Of a DNA stretch of 14,383 bases, positions 7,191 to 13,358 are shown piece by piece. Below the pieces are notes generated by a model. That model did not search any database. It was not told the origin of the DNA and saw only the letters and a list, made by a program, of their open reading frames with translations. The stretch covers positions 1-14,383 of the forward strand of contig CANPNQ010000008.1 of assembly GCA_947575425.1 (NCBI GenBank). Direction: 5' to 3'. Both the position numbers and the translations under genes were made by a program. The stretch is from an uncultured Erysipelotrichaceae bacterium. Its GTDB lineage: Bacteria; Bacillota_I; Bacilli_A; Erysipelotrichales; Erysipelotrichaceae. Position 1 is the first letter of the stretch, and each line of letters opens with the position of its first letter.

Positions 7191-8711
7191 CTTTCCACCC
7201 AAGAAGATTGTTGTATCACAGTTGCCGTATATTGTTTCCCAAACATCATTTTGATACATAAATTTCAGTTGTGACAATGCCTGCAACAGAATAAAGACAA
7301 ATATGTTTCGGGAACGCACAGTGGATATCTTTTTTTCAAAATCCAGTATTTTCCCTGTGTTGGCAAATTCATCCAAAATGAACTGCACTGGGATAGGTAG
7401 TGCTCCAAGAGGTCGGATATCTGCCTGCTTATACAACAAATCAAACAACTGTTGATAAATGATTGCCGCAAGGAAGGAAAAGGTAGAATCACTGTCTGAA
7501 ATACAGATAAACAGGGCTGTCTTGATATATTTTTCTGGATCGCTATCCGGTACACTTTCCTTTCCCTTTCTGATTTTAGGATTACCAATGGTCTCCAAAT
7601 GCAATTCATCCTTTGAAAGCAGATCATTTAGCTGCGGAAGGTTAAATACAGATAATCGGCTGCTTAGCGTGATTAAAATGGACTTCGCTGTTTTTCCTGC
7701 TGCCTTTTTAAACAAAGAATACTGTCGACATGCAAGATATTGATAGGAATTCTTACATGACAAAACAAGTTTAGGATCACCGCTTTGTAATTTTGCATTG
7801 ACTTCTTCTTGCAATTCCTGAAAGACAAAATCCATAACAGACATCTTACTGTCATCATCCTCCGCCGCCTCCATCATATCCAACAGATCCATGATTCTGG
7901 GTATGTTTTGGTTTTGAGGATAATCTGTTCCCATAATCAGGAAGGACAATGCCATAAGTAAAGTCAATCCTGCTTTGTCCCAAAATTCATCACCACCTGT
8001 TTTATTGGGATCTTTTGTATTCTCCATCAGATTGTTTAAAAACTTCATGATATCCGTTGCCGATTTACAATAATGGTATGGATTATATCTCATAGAATTA
8101 TCCATGTTATTTAGATCCAAGATTTTTAAGTCATATCCTTTATCAATAAAGGTTTGCCCATACTCTTTAACCAAGGTTCCTTTTGGATCCGTCACCACCA
8201 CATTGGAAAGAAACTGTAACAAATTCGGCTTGACTAAAAACCTTGTTTTACCGGAACCACTCCCTCCGCACGCCAAAACATTATTATTCAAGAATGTTTT
8301 TCTTGTGTTAATAGATAACTGAACATTTTCGGATAATATAATATTCTGGAAGGGATCAGGATCCTTCAATACTTGTGCTTCCTGTAGCGTACCATACCGG
8401 GCTGAACCATGTTCTTCCCCTACCTTATAATTTCTGCGCTTTGTCATAAAGTAATAATACAATGCTTCCGCAAACAATACGACAAGCGTACTTACAAGAA
8501 GCGATGGTAGACGGAAATCAACCGTTAACCCTTGCTGTGAAAAAGAAAATGATGGGAAAAAGCGGTCTATGGCCTCATTGATAGCCATAAATATATTGGG
8601 ATTTTCACTGTTCAATGTAAGTAGTGTCAGTCGATTCCCGCAAATAAAGGCTGCGATTCCAAGAAACAGTGCTATTCTTTTATTCGGTTTGCGTATTTTC
8701 TGGGAAATCAT
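7188..8711 (-). CDS. virD4: VirD4/TraG-family type IV coupling protein, truncated by an in-frame stop
   Basis: This is the type IV coupling ATPase that recruits the relaxase-DNA complex and protein substrates to the channel. Visible are two N-terminal membrane helices (about 12-32 and 68-88), the HGSARYGT segment (101-107), Walker A GGSGSGKT (149-156), TDPKG (174-178), and Walker B with DEFANTG (447-453). The 507-residue product stops just after LGGK, before the final block of the ATPase fold, which continues in the same frame at 6759-7187. An unbroken protein would be about 650 residues, near the usual size of the family. The start has AGGAGG seven bases upstream and overlaps the ArdC stop (ATGA). 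Either this is a recent nonsense mutation that would impair transfer, or the stop is read through or is an assembly error. Confidence 0.92.
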   Translation of the reverse strand: MISQKIRKPNKRIALFLGIAAFICGNRLTLLTLNSENPNIFMAINEAIDRFFPSFSFSQQGLTVDFRLPSLLVSTLVVLFAEALYYYFMTKRRNYKVGEEHGSARYGTLQEAQVLKDPDPFQNIILSENVQLSINTRKTFLNNNVLACGGSGSGKTRFLVKPNLLQFLSNVVVTDPKGTLVKEYGQTFIDKGYDLKILDLNNMDNSMRYNPYHYCKSATDIMKFLNNLMENTKDPNKTGGDEFWDKAGLTLLMALSFLIMGTDYPQNQNIPRIMDLLDMMEAAEDDDSKMSVMDFVFQELQEEVNAKLQSGDPKLVLSCKNSYQYLACRQYSLFKKAAGKTAKSILITLSSRLSVFNLPQLNDLLSKDELHLETIGNPKIRKGKESVPDSDPEKYIKTALFICISDSDSTFSFLAAIIYQQLFDLLYKQADIRPLGALPIPVQFILDEFANTGKILDFEKKISTVRSRNIFVFILLQALSQLKFMYQNDVWETIYGNCDTTIFLGGK

Positions 8712-9736
8712 ACCATTACCTCCTGTGCTTCTTTTTCGCGTGTTCTGTTATCTTGCTCAGCATTGAATTCAGCCTTTTGCTTTGCGGCTGCAATTCTTTC
8801 ATCGAGTGAAAATTGCTTCTGTTCTGCCGACACATCCTTTATCTGCTCCGGACAAAGTTCACTCATATAATCCTGAATCAATTCTGCATCCTTGATCGCT
8901 TTGAATAATTCATCCGGATCATTTTTCAATGTATCAATCCAAAAGCCCACATAAGACTTGTGTGACTCCATATGTGATTCATCATACTCTACATCCAGCA
9001 TCCCCATCATAAAAGCACTGGCAATCTCTGCCCGCATTTCCTCTTTTGCATATTCCGGAGAGCCAAAACTATTTTTCATGCCTCGATTCAACCTGCTTTC
9101 ATGTCCGGTTGCATGTGCGAGTTCATGCAAGAATGTCGCACAATATGCTTTTTCACTATCAAAACTTTGTAGCGGAGGCATAATAACTTGATCAGCCAAA
9201 GGCGCATAATAAGCCTCTACTCCTTCCTTTTGCAAGACGCCCATCCCGTTTGCTATTTTTTCAATTCTTGCAAGTGTTTTCGTCCTATCTATTAACTCCT
9301 TGGGAGGCAATTCCGGTATATGATCGATCTGCTCGGCATTAAATACTGTATAACTTTTGGATATAAAGCGTATATAATCTCTCGCATCAGCATCTTCCCT
9401 CAGCAATTGGTTCGCTTCCTGCATCGTTAATTTCTTTTTGGTTTTCGCATTATATGCACTCCAAAACTCAATTGGAACGCCATGTTCTCCGGATTTTACC
9501 TGCCATCCCTTTTCCTGAGCTTGACGATATGTCATCCATCTGGGATCGTGATAATTGCATTTGAATGCATAGTAATTTAGCACCATAAGATTAAAGCTTC
9601 CTGTATACCGCTTCTCGGTACTTGGATTGTAAAATTCATTGACATGCCACGGCTGTTCCCAAGGAATAATATCTTCAGAGAGACTATCAATAAAAGCCTG
9701 TACAATTTTTTCTCTGGCTTTCGATGCGTATTTCAT
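8708..9736 (-). CDS. ArdC-like antirestriction protein (ssDNA-binding domain plus zincin metallopeptidase)
   Basis: This 342-residue protein has the two-part ArdC layout. The N-terminal ssDNA-binding domain (about 1-130) has the family segments PWEQPW, TGSFNLMVLN, DPRWMTYRQA and KSGEHGVPIEFW. The C-terminal zincin domain carries HELAH (204-208) and the third ligand region KEEMRAEIASAF (E237). ArdC proteins protect incoming single-stranded DNA from restriction, and the ArdC of plasmid pSa is known to be carried into the recipient. The tail ends with SLDERIAAAKQKA (310-322) plus a charged stretch, a motif shared with other proteins of this operon. AAAGGAGG lies seven bases before the ATG, which overlaps the previous stop as ATGA; the VirD4 start overlaps its own stop the same way. 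Confidence 0.9.
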   Translation of the reverse strand: MKYASKAREKIVQAFIDSLSEDIIPWEQPWHVNEFYNPSTEKRYTGSFNLMVLNYYAFKCNYHDPRWMTYRQAQEKGWQVKSGEHGVPIEFWSAYNAKTKKKLTMQEANQLLREDADARDYIRFISKSYTVFNAEQIDHIPELPPKELIDRTKTLARIEKIANGMGVLQKEGVEAYYAPLADQVIMPPLQSFDSEKAYCATFLHELAHATGHESRLNRGMKNSFGSPEYAKEEMRAEIASAFMMGMLDVEYDESHMESHKSYVGFWIDTLKNDPDELFKAIKDAELIQDYMSELCPEQIKDVSAEQKQFSLDERIAAAKQKAEFNAEQDNRTREKEAQEVMV

Positions 9737-9981
9737 ATCTGTACCTCCTTTCCGGTTATATCAAACATCTGAACTGCCTCAGCTTTGCCACTCATCATAT
9801 CCGCAACAAGCTTCGGCATATCACACGGCAGCATATTTTCTGGATAAAATATATTCTCTTGTAAAGTTGGATCTATTTCTGCCATCATTTCTTCTATTTC
9901 AAAAAAAGCAGCCATTTGATCAGAATTGTGTAAAACATCATCCTGAAAAGCCGCTCTTAATTTTTTCTCGTTTTCTCTCAT
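9733..9981 (-). CDS. Small acidic hypothetical protein
   Basis: This 82-residue soluble protein is acidic, with a helical central part (DQMAAFFEIEEMMAEI) and a TGKEVQI end. I do not recognise it. It has no membrane segment and no C-terminal SLDDRL-type motif. It starts nine bases after the PcfB-like gene stop, with a loose AGGT/AGGG-rich site upstream, and its stop overlaps the ArdC start (ATGA). Small acidic proteins next to antirestriction genes can be DNA mimics or partners of the neighbouring protein, but nothing in the sequence shows either. Confidence 0.75.
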   Translation of the reverse strand: MRENEKKLRAAFQDDVLHNSDQMAAFFEIEEMMAEIDPTLQENIFYPENMLPCDMPKLVADMMSGKAEAVQMFDITGKEVQI

Positions 9982-9990
9982 CCCTATTAC

Positions 9991-10608
9991 CTACCTTGAC
10001 CCATAATCAGGCATTTCAGCACTTCTATCCCGATGAACGCTCTGATCTGCCTCATAATTTCTGCGACGCTCTTGTGCGCGATAAGTACGCTCATCCAAAT
10101 TCACATTCGCATGTTTGAGAATTTCTTTTACAATACTCTCCACTTTCGGAATATCACGACAGGCAAATGTGATTTTAAAATCTTCACTGACTTCCCTTCT
10201 TTGATCATTGATCACTTTTGTCCACATATGCAAAGTCATTTGTTCGCTTTCGGAAAGATTATCTTTCTGTAACAGATCCTGAATGTTATCCGGTTTCCTT
10301 TCATATGCGTACTTTAAGCCATATTGCTTGGCCAGTTGATTAAAAAGCGACATTTCGTTTTCCTCAAAGTTTGCGCCAAAAGAATCAAATTGATTGATAC
10401 CTTGCTCTACTTGCGCGCTATAAAAATCCTCAATGTTATCATAGGCGATCCCTTCTACAAACTCGCTCATTTGCTTAGAAGCTTCCTTTAAAGTCGCATT
10501 TCTAAACTCTTTTTTTGACATTACCTTAACAAATGTCTCTAAAGCACTCATGACACCTCTAGTCATATTGCCACTGATTCTCACAGCTTCGTTTTCAGTT
10601 GATTTCAT
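9991..10608 (-). CDS. PcfB-like (DUF3801) conjugation protein
   Basis: This 205-residue protein resembles PcfB/DUF3801. The recognisable parts are a helical N-terminal half, the LAKQYGLKYAYERKPD block in the middle, and FKITFACRDIPKVESIVKEI near 140-162. In pCF10, PcfB works with the VirD4-type coupling protein PcfC, and here the gene lies two genes upstream of virD4. The start was set at ATG 10608, with AAGGAGG six bases upstream; an earlier start at 10656 would add 16 basic residues and bypass that site. It overlaps the preceding membrane-protein gene by 14 bases. The tail NLDERTYRAQERRRNYE (from residue 170) is a degenerate version of the C-terminal motif seen in its neighbours. The family call is moderate, since it rests on pattern and context. 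Confidence 0.72.
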   Translation of the reverse strand: MKSTENEAVRISGNMTRGVMSALETFVKVMSKKEFRNATLKEASKQMSEFVEGIAYDNIEDFYSAQVEQGINQFDSFGANFEENEMSLFNQLAKQYGLKYAYERKPDNIQDLLQKDNLSESEQMTLHMWTKVINDQRREVSEDFKITFACRDIPKVESIVKEILKHANVNLDERTYRAQERRRNYEADQSVHRDRSAEMPDYGSR

Positions 10609-10861
10609 GTTGTTCCTCCTTTTGGTTCTCATCTGAATTTTGAATTTTATATTCAATTACATACAGCAAAATTAGTAATACAATACAGATAATAATATAC
10701 AGCTGATTCTTTAATATTAGCTGTATTACGATCTTAACAGCCAGTATATTCATAGCAGTAGTATGAGAAATCGCAACGCATAAAATATATAGCAGCAGTA
10801 TTCCAGCTGCCATATATAGTTTTGATTGATGAAAAGCCTTATTGAGAAAGTTCCTTATCAT
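10595..10861 (-). CDS. Small two-helix membrane protein of unknown function
   Basis: This 88-residue protein has two strongly hydrophobic segments, at about 15-32 and 38-70 (the second may be two helices), and a short charged C-terminus. I do not recognise the family. The start was placed at ATG 10861, after the purine-rich AGAAAGAG; an ATG at 10879 would add six residues. It overlaps the end of the preceding gene by 23 bases and the start of the PcfB-like gene by 14, so it is locked into the operon by translational coupling. A role in the membrane part of the transfer machinery is plausible from context only. Confidence 0.65.
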   Translation of the reverse strand: MIRNFLNKAFHQSKLYMAAGILLLYILCVAISHTTAMNILAVKIVIQLILKNQLYIIICIVLLILLYVIEYKIQNSDENQKEEQHEIN

Positions 10862-11657
10862 TGCGCTCTTTCTCTGCATGCTCTTTTGCGTTGCCTTCTT
10901 TATGCTTATTCTTCTCCGCCGTTTTTAATCGATCGTCTAAAGATTTCTCTTTTTTCTTGAATTGAAAAGCTTCTACCAAGTCTTTTCCTTTTACTTTAAG
11001 CACATCATCAACCTTGAAACCTGCTTCGTTACGTTTCTCATTGTCATACAGGATTAGGTATTCCTTTTCCGCTTTTAAGCCGACTACATAATGCTCTCTG
11101 CCATCGTCCTTTTTCCAATATTGATCTTCTCTTATCATATAGTCTGGAACAAGCAGATAAGGGTTTTTCAATGGTTCATCCTCTTGCATAAGCGGGGTTT
11201 TAGAAAGTTTAGCAGATGGAAGTCTGACTTTAGCCAATATAATCGGGTTGCCATAATCATCAGTTGAGTTTTTGCTGGGAAACTTGGCGATGATTTGATT
11301 CCCGGTAATTCGGACAAATTTCAGTTTGCTTTTTTGATCATCCTCCGTCTTTTCGACTTTCGGTTCCTCAGTTGTCGGAAGGTGAGCCTTTACTTCTTCC
11401 AATGAGATCGCTCGTTTTAAATAGGAATCAATATCATACGGAGCCATGGTTGACAAATCGACAGGATATACCTCTTTGAGATTAGAATTGATACATACCA
11501 CCATACTGCGATTTACGTCATCGCTTTGAAGCTGCGTTTCCCAATCCGAGTCCTTTACCTTCCATTGATATCCCCGATCTCGTAAAAATTCCAACATTTC
11601 TGTATTTTCGTTTTTTCCCCTGCCCAATGCATAGATCAATTTGGTCACACATTTCAC
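10839..11657 (-). CDS. Accessory protein of unknown function with C-terminal SLDDRL motif
   Basis: This 272-residue soluble protein is not one I recognise. Residues 19-68 (EMLEFLRDRGYQW through NLKEVYPVDL) resemble the N-terminal module of the 548-residue protein just upstream. A charged linker near 95-113 leads to a beta-rich middle part (about 113-230), with phrases such as LKFVRITGNQIIAKFPS and NPIILAKVRLPSAKL. The C-terminus has KSLDDRLKTAEKNK from residue 238, followed by a Lys/Glu-rich tail. The GTG start at 11657 directly abuts the upstream TAG stop; a second in-frame GTG three codons later is better spaced from AGGTAGGTG and may be the true start. The shared N-terminal module and tail suggest it acts with its upstream neighbour. 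Confidence 0.8.
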   Translation of the reverse strand: MKCVTKLIYALGRGKNENTEMLEFLRDRGYQWKVKDSDWETQLQSDDVNRSMVVCINSNLKEVYPVDLSTMAPYDIDSYLKRAISLEEVKAHLPTTEEPKVEKTEDDQKSKLKFVRITGNQIIAKFPSKNSTDDYGNPIILAKVRLPSAKLSKTPLMQEDEPLKNPYLLVPDYMIREDQYWKKDDGREHYVVGLKAEKEYLILYDNEKRNEAGFKVDDVLKVKGKDLVEAFQFKKKEKSLDDRLKTAEKNKHKEGNAKEHAEKERNDKELSQ

Positions 11658-13304
11658 CTACCTTTTCAAGGATTGAGAATCCTTCTCTTTTAAAGGAATT
11701 TCTCTTTGCGAGGATTGATTTACTTTTTCTTGTGCCGATCTTAAGCGATCATCCAATGATTTGTGTTTGGTTTCTTTATGCGCAGGGAGAAAAGGTATTT
11801 TATCATTCTCAACAGAAATCCCATTTTTTTCTAATAATGCATGGAACAATGGTTTTCCTTCTGCCACACTTTGGCTATAGAGCGTTTTTATTTCCTGAGA
11901 GGTCATTTTGCAATCAAATGAAACATCATTTGCTTTATAATCAAAATCGACATTATTTTGCAAATTGTTTTTAACATAAAACTGTATTGCATCCTCAACC
12001 TGTTGGCTGGCCTCTATCAAGTCACCATTTCTAATAATTACATTATAAGTGATATCAAAATAATCACTGTCTTGCTGCGCTTGTTCCCATAGTTTCTTTA
12101 AGCCTTGTTCCAATTCCTCATGGGTTGCTTCTCTTAACTGACCTTGAGAAACTAATTTTTCTATTGAATCATTCGCTGAGATGCTAAAATCACTAAATAC
12201 GAATTTTGGCTCAGGACCATACTCCAGTCTATCTATACTTAAATTATAGAAATCTTTAACTTTACCATCAGGGTATGCTTTAATGAAATCACCTTGTTTT
12301 AATCTGGCTATTTCTGCTTCTTCCCCATTCTTAAACACAAAGGTATCTTCTTCATCCACGACATCATATACATCGTGAAAGATACCATATATAGAGATTG
12401 GATCGCTTCCCTTTATTTGGTAAAGGGAAGGATTATTAGGATCTTTAATCTCCTTTTTTATTGGATCATATCCTTGTTCTTTCAGAAGCTCTTGAAACAG
12501 GGGAATTCCGACTCGCTCGCCTCTATCTTTGATCGCCAAAATTTCTTCCTTATGCGTATCAAACCCATTAACAACCATTTCATTATTTAGCCTAATATAC
12601 ACCATAAGATTTCCTTCTTTATCGGCATCATTTAAATAACTTTCTATCTTCTGGTTAAACTCTGCTTCAATTTGATGTATATCGCTACCTTCCAAATCAA
12701 TCATGACAGGCTGTATTTTTTCCCATTCTTTCTCTTCTTCCTTGATTTTCGCCTCCACTGCCTGTTTTAATTCATTTTCATCAACAGTGATCAGATATCC
12801 ATTCTCTAACATATCTTTTACTTCTTCTTTATCAGCAACTCTTAAATTAAAATAATATCGAATATCCGTTGCGGCTTGATACCCCATCTCATCATGGAAA
12901 GGATATCCCTGACAGCTTCCATCAGGGCGCAATTCAATATAATCATCCTTCCCTAATCGCATGACAACATCTGTATTATACGGATTCTGCAAAGGATATA
13001 GTTCTTCGTCGTTTGACAGATCATAATCTCCACAGATGGCTATGTTGCCCTCTGTGATACGATAGCAAGTAGCCTCATTCATATATCGATTAACGCTCTT
13101 TACCAATTTGTCGGAATTCTCAAGCACTTTTGCTGCCGGTAAACATTCAACGCTACGATCCTCATAATTCAGCGCTAGCACTTGATCTTGTGCCAAATCT
13201 GGTAAAACATTTTCATTAAGTTTGAAACCTTGAAAATTCAATACCTCAATCATCTGCTTCATTTGCTCATCATTCTGTACCATCACGTACTTCATTTTTT
13301 CCAT
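11658..13304 (-). CDS. 548-residue accessory protein with an internal duplication and C-terminal SLDDRL motif
   Basis: This soluble, acidic protein belongs to no family I can name. After an N-terminal module (about 12-60) similar to that of its downstream neighbour, two related halves follow, at about 80-280 and 294-497. Matching landmarks are LGKDDYIELRPDG / LKQGDFIKAYPDG, YFNLRVADKEEVKDMLENG / FSDFSISANDSIEKLVSQG, and GIPLFQELLKEQGYD / GKPLFHALLEKNGIS. The tail carries KSLDDRLRSAQEKV (from 515) and a charged end. A perfect 10-bp inverted repeat sits at the junction of the two halves. AAAGGAGG lies eight bases before ATG 13304, in a 54-base gap after the upstream gene, making this one of the best translation starts in the window. 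The function is unknown; the size, acidity and tail fit an element-specific accessory or exported protein. Confidence 0.85.
   Translation of the reverse strand: MEKMKYVMVQNDEQMKQMIEVLNFQGFKLNENVLPDLAQDQVLALNYEDRSVECLPAAKVLENSDKLVKSVNRYMNEATCYRITEGNIAICGDYDLSNDEELYPLQNPYNTDVVMRLGKDDYIELRPDGSCQGYPFHDEMGYQAATDIRYYFNLRVADKEEVKDMLENGYLITVDENELKQAVEAKIKEEEKEWEKIQPVMIDLEGSDIHQIEAEFNQKIESYLNDADKEGNLMVYIRLNNEMVVNGFDTHKEEILAIKDRGERVGIPLFQELLKEQGYDPIKKEIKDPNNPSLYQIKGSDPISIYGIFHDVYDVVDEEDTFVFKNGEEAEIARLKQGDFIKAYPDGKVKDFYNLSIDRLEYGPEPKFVFSDFSISANDSIEKLVSQGQLREATHEELEQGLKKLWEQAQQDSDYFDITYNVIIRNGDLIEASQQVEDAIQFYVKNNLQNNVDFDYKANDVSFDCKMTSQEIKTLYSQSVAEGKPLFHALLEKNGISVENDKIPFLPAHKETKHKSLDDRLRSAQEKVNQSSQREIPLKEKDSQSLKR
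12406..12430. repeat. 10-bp perfect inverted repeat inside the 548-residue protein gene
   Basis: CTTCCCTTTA (12406-12415) and TAAAGGGAAG (12421-12430) are perfect reverse complements around a 5-base loop. They lie in codons of the linker between the two duplicated halves of the protein (about residues 292-300). No U run follows on either strand, so it is not a standard terminator. Confidence 0.5.
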
Positions 13305-13358
13305 ATTGTTTTCCTCCTTTTGCTTTAATCCACTTATTTAGAAAGCCACTGCTCTTCC

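Noticed and set aside
9639..10118. 159-codon open frame on the plus strand
   Set aside because: It lies antisense to the ArdC-like, small acidic and PcfB-like genes, which have strong family or context support and good ribosome-binding sites. The plus-strand translation shows no recognisable domain.
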